A stretch of 64,000 bases of DNA. It comes from Paraburkholderia caffeinilytica. Lineage in GTDB: Bacteria; Pseudomonadota; Gammaproteobacteria; Burkholderiales; Burkholderiaceae. Under the pieces are notes generated by a model. It was not told where the DNA came from and did no database searches. It saw only the letters and a program-made list of their open reading frames with translations. The translations under genes were made by a program, and so were the position numbers. The DNA is taken from contig NZ_CP031467.1 in NCBI RefSeq assembly GCF_003368325.1, positions 4,340,001 through 4,404,000 on the forward strand, written 5' to 3'. Shown here piece by piece: positions 36,343-45,831 of this stretch (within the stretch, counting starts at the first letter, position 1; the number at the start of each line of letters is the position of its first letter).

Positions 36343-37257
36343 ATGCTGAAAGTCACCAAAGCCGTGTTTCCCGTAGCGGGCCTCGGGACACGATTTTTGC
36401 CGGCTACCAAAGCAAGCCCCAAGGAGATGCTGCCGATCGTCGACAAGCCGCTGATTCAGTACGCGGTTGAAGAGGCGATTGCCGCCGGCATCACCGAGAT
36501 GATCTTCGTGACGGGCCGCAGCAAGCGCGCCATCGAAGATCACTTCGACAAGTCTTACGAGATCGAAGCCGAACTCGAGGCGCGCAATAAGCAGAAGCTG
36601 CTCGATCTCGTGCGCAGCATCAAGCCGGCCAACGTCGACTGCTTCTATGTGCGTCAGGCTGAAGCGCTCGGTCTGGGGCACGCGGTGCTGTGCGCCGAGA
36701 AACTGGTGGGCGAGAGCCCGTTCGCCGTGATCCTGGCTGACGACTTGCTGCATAGCTCGAAGCCGGTGATGAGCCAGCTCGTCGACACCTTCAATCACTA
36801 TCACAGCTCGGTGATCGGCGTCGAAACCATCGCGCGAGAAGACAGCCGCTCGTACGGTGTCGTGGATGGCCGCGAGTGGGAAGACAACGTGATCAAGCTG
36901 TCGGGCATCGTCGAAAAGCCGGCGCCGGACAAGGCGCCGTCGAACCTCGGCGTGGTGGGCCGCTACGTGCTGATGCCGACCATCTTCAAGCATATCCGCG
37001 CGCTCAAGCCGGGCGCGGGCGGTGAGCTGCAATTGACCGATGCGGTGCAATCGCTGCTGACGGAAGAGCAGGTGCTCGCGTACCGCTACTTCGGCACGCG
37101 CTTCGATTGCGGCAGCAAGCTCGGCTATCTGAAGGCGACGGTGGAATTCGCGCTGCGCCATCCGGAAGTGAAGGCGGAATTCGAGGCGTATCTGCAAACC
37201 TATCTGCAGGCGAATCAGGCCGGCGCGTCGGCGCAGTACACGGCTGAAGCGGCTTAA
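36343..37257 (+). CDS. bceT: UTP-glucose-1-phosphate uridylyltransferase
   Basis: The protein is 304 residues from ATG 36343, where GGGA about 10 bases upstream fits; GTG 36328 and ATG 36334 are alternatives. It makes UDP-glucose, which feeds priming, glucuronate (BceC) and galactose units. GalU motifs: KAVFPVAGLGTRFLPATKASPKEMLPI, KPLIQYAVEEAIAAG, VILADDL and GIVEKPAPDKAPSNLGVVGRYVL. It closes the exopolysaccharide locus and is followed by a bidirectional terminator. A housekeeping galU may also exist elsewhere in the genome. Confidence 0.95.
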   Translation: MLKVTKAVFPVAGLGTRFLPATKASPKEMLPIVDKPLIQYAVEEAIAAGITEMIFVTGRSKRAIEDHFDKSYEIEAELEARNKQKLLDLVRSIKPANVDCFYVRQAEALGLGHAVLCAEKLVGESPFAVILADDLLHSSKPVMSQLVDTFNHYHSSVIGVETIAREDSRSYGVVDGREWEDNVIKLSGIVEKPAPDKAPSNLGVVGRYVLMPTIFKHIRALKPGAGGELQLTDAVQSLLTEEQVLAYRYFGTRFDCGSKLGYLKATVEFALRHPEVKAEFEAYLQTYLQANQAGASAQYTAEAA

Positions 37258-37603
37258 AACGGCTTAAAACTGCTTTAATCGGCTTCAGTGCCCGGAGACC
37301 GAGGAGACGAAGGCTTCTTCGGAAGCCTGAAGATTTCAGGCGGTTCTAGTTCAGGCACGAGCGCATGGCGCTAATCGATCGCACGAATGCGTCGTCGATC
37401 AGCGCTGCTCGAACGCACTGGCTGGTTTCACCGCCGCAAACGCGTCACGCAGAAGCAACGCGCAGCACTACCGCGCAAATTAAAACGGGCGCCGCATGTT
37501 GCGGCGCCCGTCTTTCTTTCCGGCCGGGTTCGCGGCTGGAACTCAGGCGGGCCCGAAAGATCGAGCCTTCGAGCCTGATACCCAAGCCCCGCGCAACAAA
37601 CGC
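37258..37603. other. 346-bp region between bceT and glcB
   Basis: No gene is seen. The only clear element is the bidirectional terminator at 37485-37521. Confidence 0.6.
37485..37521. terminator. Bidirectional terminator between bceT and malate synthase
   Basis: ACGGGCGCCGC (37485-37495) pairs perfectly with GCGGCGCCCGT (37501-37511) around ATGTT, flanked by T-rich sequence on the plus strand and TTTTAATTT on the minus strand. The two flanking genes converge here. Confidence 0.85.
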
Positions 37604-39778
37604 TTACCGGGCCTTCTTCACTTCCAGCCGGAACTTATGCAGTAACGGTTCCGTATAGCCGCTCGGCTGCTCACGTCCTTCGAAAACCAGCGTCTGCGCG
37701 GCCTTGAACGCCAGCGTGTCGAAGCCCGGCGCCATCGGCTGATAGTGCGGATCACCCGCGTTCTGCTCGTCGACCACCTTCGCCATGCGCTTGAAGGTCT
37801 CTTCGACCAGCTCGCGCGTCACCACGCCGTGGTGCAGCCAGTTCGCAATGTGCTGGCTGGAGATGCGCAGCGTCGCACGGTCTTCCATCAGGCCGACGTT
37901 GTGAATGTCCGGCACCTTCGAGCAGCCCACGCCCTGATCGACCCAGCGCACCACGTAGCCGAGAATGCCTTGCGCGTTGTTCTCGACTTCGCTGCGGATT
38001 TCGTCCGCGTTCCACTTCGCCTCGGCGACGACCGGAATCGTCAGCAGCCCGTCGAGCAGTTCGTCACGCACGTTCGCGTAGTCCGTGCGTTCGAGTTCCT
38101 GCTGAACCGCTTGCACGTCGACCTGGTGATAGTGCAGCGCGTGCAGCGTCGCGGCGGTCGGCGAGGGCACCCATGCGGTGTTCGCGCCGGCCTTCGGATG
38201 CGCGATTTTCTGTTCGAGCATCGCGTGCATCAGATCGGGCATGGCCCACATGCCCTTGCCGATCTGCGAGCGGCCGCGCAGGCCCGCGCTCAAACCGACC
38301 AGCACGTTGCTGCGCTCGTACGCGGCGATCCATGCGCTCGACTTCATGTCGCCCTTGCGCATCATCGGGCCGGCTTCCATCGCCGAGTGCATTTCATCGC
38401 CGGTGCGGTCGAGGAACCCCGTGTTGATGAACGCGACACGCTCGGACGCCTCGCCGATACAGGCGAGCAGGTTGACGCTGGTGCGGCGCTCCTCGTCCAT
38501 GATGCCCATCTTGATCGTGTTGCGCGGCAGCTTGAGCAGGTCTTCGACGCGCGCGAACAGTTCGCTCGCGAACGCGACTTCAGCCGGCCCGTGCATTTTC
38601 GGCTTCACGATATAGATCGAGCCGGTGCGTGAATTCAGCTTGTGCTTGCGGTCGTGCAGCGCGCACAGCGTGGTGACGACGCCGTCGAGAATACCTTCCG
38701 GAATCTCCTGGCCGTCTTTCGTCAGGACGGCCGGATTGGTCATCAGATGGCCGACGTTGCGGACGAACAGCAACGAGCGGCCATGCAACGTGACCTTCGA
38801 CGAACCGTCCGCGCCGGTGTACTCGCGATCGGCATTCAGACGGCGCGTGAAGGTCTTGCCGCCCTTCGTGACTTCTTCCGTCAGGGTGCCGTTCATCAGG
38901 CCGAGCCAGTTGCGATAGAGCTGGACCTTGTCGTCCGCGTCGACGGCGGCAACGGAGTCTTCGCAGTCGATGATCGTGCTCACCGCGGCTTCGACCAGCA
39001 CGTCCTTCACGTGCGCCGAATCGGTCTTGCCGATCGAATCGTTCGCGTCGATCTGGATTTCGAAGTGCAGGCCGTTGTGCTTCAGGAGCACGGCGGACGG
39101 CGCGTTCGCGTCGCCCTGATAGCCGATGAACTGCGCCGGCGTTTTCAGCGCGGTCTTGCCGTTCTTCAGCGTGACGACGAGCGTGCCGCTTTCGACGCCA
39201 TACAGCGTGGCGTCGGCGTGCGAGCCGCTCGCGAGCGGGGCGGCTTCGTCGAGAAACTTGCGGGCATAAGCGATCACCGCGGCGCCGCGCACCGGGTTGA
39301 AGGCCTTCTGCTTTTCGGCGCCGTTGGTCTCGGGGATCGCATCGGTGCCGTACAACGCGTCGTACAGGCTGCCCCAACGTGCGTTGGCCGCGTTTAGCGC
39401 ATAGCGCTGATTCGACAACGGCACGACGAGCTGCGGGCCGGCCTGTTCGGCGATTTCGGTGTCCACGTGGTCGGTCGTGGCGTTGACGCTTGCGGGCGAC
39501 GGCACGATGTAGCCGATGCCTTCGAGGAAGGCGCGGTACGCGCGCAGATCGCGCACCGGACCCGGATTGGCGCGATGCCAGGTGTCGAGTTCGGTTTGCA
39601 GGCGATCGCGCTCGGCCAGCAGCGCACGGTTTTTCGGCGCCAGCTCGTGCACGAGGGCGTCGAAACCTGACCAGAATGCGGCGCTGTCGATTCCGGTGCC
39701 GGGCAGGGCTTCGGTTTCGACGAACTGGTCGAGGTTGGCGGCGACTTGCAGTCCACCGCGCGGGTTCATCTGAGTCAT
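37604..39778 (-). CDS. glcB: Malate synthase G
   Basis: The protein is 724 residues from ATG 39778 (GGAG about 8 bases upstream), the standard length for the G isoform. It condenses glyoxylate and acetyl-CoA to malate for growth on glycolate/glyoxylate or C2 compounds. Recognisable parts are the N-terminal [19 protein letters not shown], the insert domain typical of the G form, [22 protein letters not shown] with the active-site region, [16 protein letters not shown] and the C-terminal [14 protein letters not shown]. It is probably co-transcribed with the GlcG-like gene 102 bp upstream. Confidence 0.96.
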   Translation of the reverse strand: MTQMNPRGGLQVAANLDQFVETEALPGTGIDSAAFWSGFDALVHELAPKNRALLAERDRLQTELDTWHRANPGPVRDLRAYRAFLEGIGYIVPSPASVNATTDHVDTEIAEQAGPQLVVPLSNQRYALNAANARWGSLYDALYGTDAIPETNGAEKQKAFNPVRGAAVIAYARKFLDEAAPLASGSHADATLYGVESGTLVVTLKNGKTALKTPAQFIGYQGDANAPSAVLLKHNGLHFEIQIDANDSIGKTDSAHVKDVLVEAAVSTIIDCEDSVAAVDADDKVQLYRNWLGLMNGTLTEEVTKGGKTFTRRLNADREYTGADGSSKVTLHGRSLLFVRNVGHLMTNPAVLTKDGQEIPEGILDGVVTTLCALHDRKHKLNSRTGSIYIVKPKMHGPAEVAFASELFARVEDLLKLPRNTIKMGIMDEERRTSVNLLACIGEASERVAFINTGFLDRTGDEMHSAMEAGPMMRKGDMKSSAWIAAYERSNVLVGLSAGLRGRSQIGKGMWAMPDLMHAMLEQKIAHPKAGANTAWVPSPTAATLHALHYHQVDVQAVQQELERTDYANVRDELLDGLLTIPVVAEAKWNADEIRSEVENNAQGILGYVVRWVDQGVGCSKVPDIHNVGLMEDRATLRISSQHIANWLHHGVVTRELVEETFKRMAKVVDEQNAGDPHYQPMAPGFDTLAFKAAQTLVFEGREQPSGYTEPLLHKFRLEVKKAR

Positions 39779-39880
39779 CGACTGCTCCATCCTTGAATGG
39801 GACCGATGAGGGGGCATCGGTCCGTGTTGTGCTTCGTTCTTATTGCCGCCGCCTTGAACGGATTCCGAGTGGATCCGGAC

Positions 39881-40285
39881 TTAAGCGGCGATTGCCTGAA
39901 TACCCGCCTTGGCGATTTGCGCGTCCTGATCCGACTTGACGCCCGACACGCCGACCGCGCCGACCACCTGGCCGTCGACGATCACCGGTACGCCGCCTTC
40001 CAGCGTGCCTTGCAGCGGCGCGCTCAGGAAGGCCGTGCGGCCGTTGTTGATCATGTCTTCGTATACCTTGGTTTCACGGCGGCCGATCGCCGAAGTGCGG
40101 GCTTTTTCCGTCGCGATGTACGCGCTCGCCGGCGCGCTGCCGTCCAGACGCAGCATGCCGAGCTGATGGCCGCCGTCGTCGACCACCACGATGGCGACGG
40201 CCCAATGGTTCTTCTCGGCCTCCGCGCGGGCGGCTTCGAGGATTCGGGTCGTTTCGGCAACAGTCAACACGGGTTTGCTCAGCAT
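39881..40285 (-). CDS. glcG: GlcG/HbpS-like protein
   Basis: The protein is 134 residues long and belongs to the GlcG/HbpS family: LTVAETTRILEAARAEAEKNHW at the N-terminus, then VAIVVVDDGGHQLGMLRLDGSAPASAYIATEKARTSAI and GGVPVIVDGQVVGAVGVSGVKSDQDAQIAKAG. The family includes E. coli GlcG, encoded beside glycolate oxidase and glcB, and a haem-degrading Streptomyces protein; its role in glycolate use is unresolved. It is upstream of glcB in the same orientation, which is the basis for the gene symbol. Confidence 0.85.
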   Translation of the reverse strand: MLSKPVLTVAETTRILEAARAEAEKNHWAVAIVVVDDGGHQLGMLRLDGSAPASAYIATEKARTSAIGRRETKVYEDMINNGRTAFLSAPLQGTLEGGVPVIVDGQVVGAVGVSGVKSDQDAQIAKAGIQAIAA

Positions 40286-40643
40286 AATGAATTTCCTGTT
40301 TCGTTTATGGTAGGGATGCTTCTACACGTTCCATGCTGTGACTCGATCCACCAGCTCAATCCGCTGATTCAGTCCACCGGCTCAATCCGCTGTTTCAGTT
40401 CGCTGATTCAGTCCGGTAAGGCATGGGCGTGCGCGCTTCGCCTGGGCGATTTTACGTCCAAGCGCGGCCGGAAGAAACGATCGCATTGCCCGCCCGGCTT
40501 CAGGCAGCGCGTCGAGTCCTGGCGGATTCGGGATCGCGCGGCGCAAACCGTCGCGACGCAGGCGTTCCGGGGCGTACCGCTCAATGCGCCGCTACAATCG
40601 GGCATTAACACAGAAAACGCGTGTTCCCCATACCGCCCATATC
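40286..40643. other. 358-bp region with short imperfect repeats
   Basis: No gene is seen. Bases 40345-40417 contain repeated CAATCCGCTG and GCTGATTCAGTCC phrases in an imperfect tandem arrangement. It should hold promoters for the glcG-glcB pair and the MOSC gene. Confidence 0.55.
40345..40417. repeat. Imperfect tandem repeat (about 26-34 bp units)
   Basis: The phrase CTCAATCCGCTG occurs twice (near 40351 and 40380) and GCTGATTCAGTCC twice, separated by related sequence. Not coding in any supported frame. Confidence 0.6.
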
Positions 40644-41519
40644 ATGCCAACCATCAGCGAGCTTTTCGTCTATCCAATCAAATCCTGCGCGGGCATTGCG
40701 TTGAACCAGGCACGCCTGCTCGCCACGGGCCTCGAATACGATCGATGCTGGATGGTCACCGACCCGAACGGCGCGATGCTCACGCAGCGCGCGTATCCCC
40801 GCATGGCGCTGATCGGAGTCGAGCTCGGCGAACATGAGCTCGTGATCCGCGCGCCGGGCATGAGCGAGTTGCGCACGCCGCTCGACGCTGCCGGCCTCAG
40901 CGCACCGCAAAAAGTGCAAACCTCGGTCTGGCGCGACGCGGCCTACGGGCTCGACACCGGCGAAACGAGCGCCGCATGGTTTTCAGGCTTTCTCGGCGTG
41001 CCGGCGCGGCTTCTGCGCTTCAATCCCGAACGCGAGCGGATTGTCGATCCGGACTACACCGCCGGCGTCGGCGGCGCCACCACGCATTTCGCCGACGGTT
41101 TTCCGCTGCTGGTGATCGGCCAGGCGTCGCTCGACGATCTGAACGTGCGCCTGAACAGCAAGGGCGCGCCGTCGATTCCGATCGACCGGTTTCGCCCCAA
41201 TGTCGTGCTGACGGGACTCGATGCGTACGAAGAGGACTATGTCGAGAGTTTGAGTGTCGAAAGCGCAGAAGACGAGGGCGTGCAACTGCAACTGGTCAAG
41301 CCGTGCTCGCGCTGTCCGATGCCGACCATCGATCAGGCGAAGGGTGCGCCCGACCCCGACTGGCCGAACGAACCCACCGACACCATGACCGCCTACCGGG
41401 CGAATCCGCAGCGGGGTGGTGCGGTGACGTTCGGCAACAATGCGCTCGTCGCGCGTGGCGCCGGAGCGTGGCTGCGCGTCGGGCAAGCGGTTGAAGCTGA
41501 ATTGGGCTTTGGCGATTGA
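40644..41519 (+). CDS. MOSC domain-containing protein
   Basis: The protein is 291 residues. The MOSC N-terminal beta-barrel is seen in ISELFVYPIKSCAGIALNQARLLATGLEYDRCWMVTDPNG. The MOSC domain proper has FADGFPLLVIGQASLDDLN, IPIDRFRPNVVLTGLDAYEEDYVE and the conserved cysteine motif KPCSRCPMPTID. MOSC proteins carry the molybdenum cofactor and often reduce N-hydroxylated compounds; YcbX of E. coli is similar but carries an extra ferredoxin domain that is absent here. Placement near the molybdenum-dependent nitrate reductase may be incidental. Confidence 0.9.
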   Translation: MPTISELFVYPIKSCAGIALNQARLLATGLEYDRCWMVTDPNGAMLTQRAYPRMALIGVELGEHELVIRAPGMSELRTPLDAAGLSAPQKVQTSVWRDAAYGLDTGETSAAWFSGFLGVPARLLRFNPERERIVDPDYTAGVGGATTHFADGFPLLVIGQASLDDLNVRLNSKGAPSIPIDRFRPNVVLTGLDAYEEDYVESLSVESAEDEGVQLQLVKPCSRCPMPTIDQAKGAPDPDWPNEPTDTMTAYRANPQRGGAVTFGNNALVARGAGAWLRVGQAVEAELGFGD

Positions 41520-41672
41520 CACCGGCCACGCCCGGTTGGCGCGGCGAGGATCAACGGCATCGGCACGGGGTTTGACGTACTGATGGTTGAATCCCGAGCC
41601 TGACAACTCGCCAGGCTTTGCTGCCGCCGGCCGTTCTCGCAGCATGCCCGGCCCTGCTCACATCGGCGCGAT

Positions 41673-42500
41673 TCACGCGGCTTGCGCGACCCGGTCGTCC
41701 GCGACCCGGGCTTCAGTCTGCATGGCGGCCGGGTTCTCGCGCCATTCTTCGCTGCCCTCGCTCCCGCGTTCGACGCTTTCGCCGATCGCGCTTCCCACCA
41801 GAATCACCGCCGGGCTGCCGAAGCCTTCGAGCGCGGCGTCGGCGGCCAGTCGATCGAGACGCGTCAACAGACGCCGCTCGTTGGCTCCGCCCGCCCATTG
41901 CACGACGGCGGCCGGGGTGTCGGGCGGCAGGCTCGCCAGCAACGCCGTGGCGAGGCTCTCGATGCGCCGCATCCCCATATAGATCGCCAGCGTGGTGCGG
42001 GTCGCGGCCAGTGCGGCCCAGTCCGGCTCGCCGTGATCTTCCGTGTGCGCGGTGATGAAGCTCACGCCGTGACAGTGGCGGCGATGCGTCAGCGAAATGC
42101 CGAGGCCCGCGGCCGCCGCAAAGCCGGACGAGATGCCGTTGACGATCTCCACGGGAATGCCCGCGCCGCGCAAGGCGGCCAGTTCTTCGCCGGCGCGGCC
42201 GAACAGCAGCGCCTCGCCGCCTTTTACGCGCACCACGTGCAAGCCCTTGAGTGCGTAGCGCTGCATCAGGCGCTCGATGAACGCTTGCGGGGTCGAGCGG
42301 CAGCCGCCGCGTTTGCCGACGCGAATCACCCGCGCTTGCGGCGCGAGCGTGACGATCTCGGGATTGGCGAGGTCGTCGAGCAGCACGACGTCGGCGCTCG
42401 CCAGCGCTTTGGCGGCTTTGAGCGTGAGCAGGTCGAGGTCGCCCGGACCGGCGCTCAATAAGGTGACCTTGCCCGTGCTCTTGCCGATCGTTGTATTCAT
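41673..42500 (-). CDS. cobA: Uroporphyrinogen-III C-methyltransferase
   Basis: The protein is 275 residues. It adds two methyl groups to uroporphyrinogen III to give precorrin-2, the siroheme precursor needed by NirB. SUMT motifs: VTLLSAGPGDLDLLTLKAAKAL, RVGKRGGCRSTPQAFIERLM, VRVKGGEALLFGRAGEEL and SLTHRRHCHGVSFITAHT. A disordered acidic C-terminal tail of about 30 residues has no CysG oxidase/chelatase domain. It is divergent from nirB and its leader carries the same terminator/hexaloop element as the nirB leader, so the two should be co-induced. Confidence 0.95.
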   Translation of the reverse strand: MNTTIGKSTGKVTLLSAGPGDLDLLTLKAAKALASADVVLLDDLANPEIVTLAPQARVIRVGKRGGCRSTPQAFIERLMQRYALKGLHVVRVKGGEALLFGRAGEELAALRGAGIPVEIVNGISSGFAAAAGLGISLTHRRHCHGVSFITAHTEDHGEPDWAALAATRTTLAIYMGMRRIESLATALLASLPPDTPAAVVQWAGGANERRLLTRLDRLAADAALEGFGSPAVILVGSAIGESVERGSEGSEEWRENPAAMQTEARVADDRVAQAA

Positions 42501-42552
42501 CGTGATGTCCTTAGCTTTCTCAATGGCTCACGGTAGCCGTACCGTCAGCGCC

Positions 42553-42602
42553 AAATAAAAACGGCGTCCGCTCGTGATGCTCACGAGGGGACGCCGTTGT
42601 CC
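42553..42602 (-). promoter_or_regulatory. cobA leader: terminator overlapping a hexaloop hairpin (ANTAR-type antiterminator candidate)
   Basis: Read on the minus strand, GGAC-AACGGC-GTCC (42602-42589) can form a hairpin with a six-base loop having A at position 1 and G at position 4. Its 3' portion is also an arm of a long terminator stem: GGACGCCGTT (42589-42598) with AACGGCGTCC (42560-42569), plus inner CTCGTGA/TCACGAG, followed by TTTTTATTT. The two folds exclude each other. A possible first hexaloop (AACGAT, 42617-42622) lies just upstream, with a weaker stem. Confidence 0.65.
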
Positions 42603-43074
42603 GTTTGCTGCTCGTTATCGTTGCGCGAGTTGCGCGAAAAGTACGCGGAGCGAAACACCGCGGTCTGAATCACCGGGGTTTGCACCGGGTATGGCCATGG
42701 CCTCTCAGGTTTCGCCTCGGGTCCCGTTCGGGTGTTGCGCCGAATTGCACCCGCTCCCGGCTACTTTGCCGGAAGGCTTTCAGCGCTCATTCAGCACTCA
42801 CTCTCGCAAGTACCAGGCCACCACGCGACAAGGTGCGCCCGAGCCTTGCCAGGCTTGACCGGCAGTCCGGGAAATGCGGCGGCAGCGCATGCTTCGCAGC
42901 GCCCCGATCCGCACGCGCACGGTGCTGCGTCGCACCATCCCTGTGCCTCGCTGCATCAAGACGTGCCGTGCACCGCGCCGGCGGCACGCTCGTGTGATTT
43001 GTCGCTGAGCCCCGCGCCACGGCGCTGCCGCGGGAATTTCGCACAATTGGCACGGCCTTTGCGTTAAGCCCTGC

Positions 43075-43197
43075 CAGCGGATCAACGTGGATCCGTTGCG
43101 AGTGCAAAAACAGCGTACTCGCCGCAGCACAGGTCAGGACAACGGCGTCCCCCGAATTCAGTCATCGACTGGGTTCGCGGGACGCCGTTTTTATTTC
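43075..43197 (+). promoter_or_regulatory. nirB leader: two hexaloop hairpins and overlapping terminator (ANTAR-type antiterminator candidate)
   Basis: Hairpin one has a 9-bp stem (43075-43083 with 43090-43098, one G-U) and the hexaloop AACGTG at 43084-43089. Hairpin two is GGAC (43137-43140), AACGGC (43141-43146), GTCC (43147-43150). Both loops have A1 and G4, the known ANTAR-binding signature. Hairpin two shares its bases with the terminator arm AACGGCGTCCC (43141-43151), which pairs with GGGACGCCGTT (43179-43189) before TTTTTATTT. A third stem (GCGAGT/ACTCGC) lies between the two hairpins. Confidence 0.7.
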
Positions 43198-43265
43198 CGG
43201 AATCGCTTTCGCGCGCCAGCCAGCCGGCAGCGATTCCAGCCCAGCACATTGAGGAAGCCGCGGTC

Positions 43266-45806
43266 ATGAAAATCATCGTTATCGGTCACGGAATGGTCGG
43301 TCATAAACTGGTCGAATGTCTCGCGCAAGACGCGGCGCACGGCCTCGACATCACCGTGCTGTGCGAGGAATCGCGCCCGGCGTACGACCGCGTGCACCTG
43401 TCCGAATTCTTCGCGGGCAAGACGGCGGACGATCTGTCGCTCGTCGAGCCGGGTTTCTTCGAGCGCCAGAACGTCTTGCTGAAGCTCAATGCGAAAGCGG
43501 TGGCGATCGATCGCGCCGCGCGCATCGTCACGGTATCGACCGGCGAGACCTTGCCGTACGACAAGCTGGTGTTCGCGACGGGTTCCTACCCGTTCGTGCC
43601 GCCCGTGCCTGGGCGTGAGCGCGCCGACTGCTTCGTCTATCGCACCATCGACGACCTCGAAGCGATGCAGGAATGCGGCGCCCGTTCGAAGACCGGTACG
43701 GTGGTCGGCGGCGGCCTGCTCGGGCTCGAATGCGCGAAGGCATTGCGCGACATGGGGCTGGAAACGCACGTGGTCGAGTTCGCGCCGCGCCTGATGGCGG
43801 TGCAGGTCGACGAAGGCGGCGGCCGCGTGCTGCGCACCCGGATCGAAGAGCTCGGCGTAACCGTGCACACGCAGAAGAACACGTCGGCGATTGTCGATGG
43901 CGAGACGGGCACGCATCGCATGCAATTCGCGGACGGCAGCCACCTCGACACCGACATGATCGTTTTCTCCGCCGGCATCCGTCCGCGCGACGATCTTGCC
44001 CGCGAGTGCGGGCTGGCGCTCGGCGAACGCGGCGGCATCGTGATCGACAACGCGTGCCGCACCAGCGATCCGCACATCTACGCGATCGGCGAATGCGCGC
44101 TGTGGGAGGGCAAGCTGTTTGGCCTCGTGGCGCCCGGCTACGACATGGCGCGCGCCGTGGCGAAACAACTGCACGGCGACTCGGCCGAATTCGCCGGCGC
44201 CGACATGAGCACCAAATTGAAGCTGATGGGCGTGGACGTCGCGAGCATCGGCGATGCGCACGGCAACACGCCGGGCAGCCGCACATACCAGTTCAGCGAC
44301 GAGCGCAAGCAGATCTACAAGAAGCTGGTGGTGTCCGAGTGCGGCAAGTATCTGCTCGGCGGCGTGATGGTCGGCGATGCGAGCGAGTACGGCACCCTGC
44401 TGCAGATGATGCTGAACCGGATCGAGTTGCCGGAGTCGCCCGAATTCCTGATCCTGCCATCGTCCGACGGTCAGGCGAAACCGGCGCTCGGCGTCGAGGC
44501 ATTGCCCGCCGGCGCGCAGATCTGCTCGTGCAACAACGTGTCGAAGGGTGACCTGTGCGCCGCCGTGTGCGCGGGCGCGACCGACATCGGCGCCCTGAAG
44601 TGCGCGACCCAGGCCGGCACGTCGTGCGGCGGCTGCGTGCCGCTCGTCACGCAGGTGATGAAGGCCGAGATGAAGAAGCAGGGCCTCGCGGTCAACAACC
44701 ACGTGTGCGAGCACTTCCCGTATTCGCGGCAGGAGCTGTATCACCTCGTGCGGGTGGAGGGCGTGCGCAGCTTCGGCGAGCTGCTTTCGAAGCACGGACA
44801 CGGTCTCGGCTGCGATATCTGCAAACCGGCGGTGGCGAGCATTCTCGCCTCGTGCTGGAACGAATTCGTGCTGAAGAAAGAGCACGCGGCGCTGCAGGAC
44901 ACCAACGATTACTACCTCGCCAACATCCAGCGCGACGGCACCTACTCGGTCGTGCCGCGCATGGCAGGCGGCGAAGTGACGCCCGACGGCTTGATCGCAG
45001 TCGGCCAGGTAGCGAAGAAATACGGCCTCTACACGAAGATCACCGGCGGTCAGCGAGTCGATCTGTTCGGTGCCCGCGTCGAACAACTGCCGTTCATCTG
45101 GGAAGAACTGATCGCCGCCGGTTTCGAATCGGGCCATGCGTACGGCAAATCGCTGCGCACGGTGAAGTCGTGCGTCGGTTCGACGTGGTGCCGCTACGGG
45201 GTGGGCGATTCGGTGGGCCTCGCGGTCGAACTCGAAAACCGCTACAAGGGCCTGCGCACGCCGCACAAGATCAAGTTCGGCGTATCCGGCTGCACGCGCG
45301 AATGCGCGGAGGCGCAGGGCAAGGACGTCGGCATCATCGCGACGGAGAAGGGCTGGAATCTGTACGTCTGCGGCAATGGCGGGATGAAGCCGCGCCATGC
45401 CGAACTGCTCGCCTCGGACCTCGACAAGGAAACGCTGGTGCGCTACATCGACCGCTTCCTGATGTTCTACGTGCGCACGGCAGACCGTCTGCAACGCACC
45501 AGCGTATGGCGCGACAACCTCGAAGGCGGTCTCCAGTATCTGATCGACGTGGTCGTCAACGATCGTCTCGGCGTGGTCGCGGAGCTCGAGGTGGAAATGC
45601 AGCACGTGGTCGACACCTACGAATGCGAATGGAAGCGGGCCGTCACCGATCCCGAAACGCGCAAGCGCTTCCGTCACTTCGTCAACAGCGGCGAGTCGGA
45701 CAGCAATGTCGCCTTCGTCGAGGAACGCGGCCAGATCCGGCCCGCGACGCTCGACGAGCGGCGCTCGAAGCTCGCTTCGATTCCTGTCGTTGTCGAAACC
45801 GTCTGA
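43266..45806 (+). CDS. nirB: Assimilatory nitrite reductase large subunit
   Basis: The protein is 846 residues. It reduces nitrite to ammonium using NAD(P)H, FAD, iron-sulfur clusters and siroheme in the cytoplasm. The N-terminal FAD/NAD domain starts IIVIGHGMVGHKLVE; the BFD-type [2Fe-2S] region has ICSCNNVSKGDLC and AGTSCGGCVP. The siroheme/[4Fe-4S] site is C-x5-C (Cys636, Cys642) and C-x3-C (Cys676, Cys680). The usual small subunit NirD does not follow: the nitrate reductase gene starts 25 bp later. A hexaloop/terminator leader precedes it. Confidence 0.95.
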   Translation: MKIIVIGHGMVGHKLVECLAQDAAHGLDITVLCEESRPAYDRVHLSEFFAGKTADDLSLVEPGFFERQNVLLKLNAKAVAIDRAARIVTVSTGETLPYDKLVFATGSYPFVPPVPGRERADCFVYRTIDDLEAMQECGARSKTGTVVGGGLLGLECAKALRDMGLETHVVEFAPRLMAVQVDEGGGRVLRTRIEELGVTVHTQKNTSAIVDGETGTHRMQFADGSHLDTDMIVFSAGIRPRDDLARECGLALGERGGIVIDNACRTSDPHIYAIGECALWEGKLFGLVAPGYDMARAVAKQLHGDSAEFAGADMSTKLKLMGVDVASIGDAHGNTPGSRTYQFSDERKQIYKKLVVSECGKYLLGGVMVGDASEYGTLLQMMLNRIELPESPEFLILPSSDGQAKPALGVEALPAGAQICSCNNVSKGDLCAAVCAGATDIGALKCATQAGTSCGGCVPLVTQVMKAEMKKQGLAVNNHVCEHFPYSRQELYHLVRVEGVRSFGELLSKHGHGLGCDICKPAVASILASCWNEFVLKKEHAALQDTNDYYLANIQRDGTYSVVPRMAGGEVTPDGLIAVGQVAKKYGLYTKITGGQRVDLFGARVEQLPFIWEELIAAGFESGHAYGKSLRTVKSCVGSTWCRYGVGDSVGLAVELENRYKGLRTPHKIKFGVSGCTRECAEAQGKDVGIIATEKGWNLYVCGNGGMKPRHAELLASDLDKETLVRYIDRFLMFYVRTADRLQRTSVWRDNLEGGLQYLIDVVVNDRLGVVAELEVEMQHVVDTYECEWKRAVTDPETRKRFRHFVNSGESDSNVAFVEERGQIRPATLDERRSKLASIPVVVETV

Positions 45807-45831
45807 CTCTTTTCGAACGACGTCGCTCTCC

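Larger units (their letters stand above)
42501..43265. other. 765-bp divergent region between cobA and nirB
   Basis: No gene is supported. The region carries two oppositely oriented leader RNAs with a common terminator sequence (annotated separately) and must contain both promoters between about 42660 and 43070. Confidence 0.7.
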
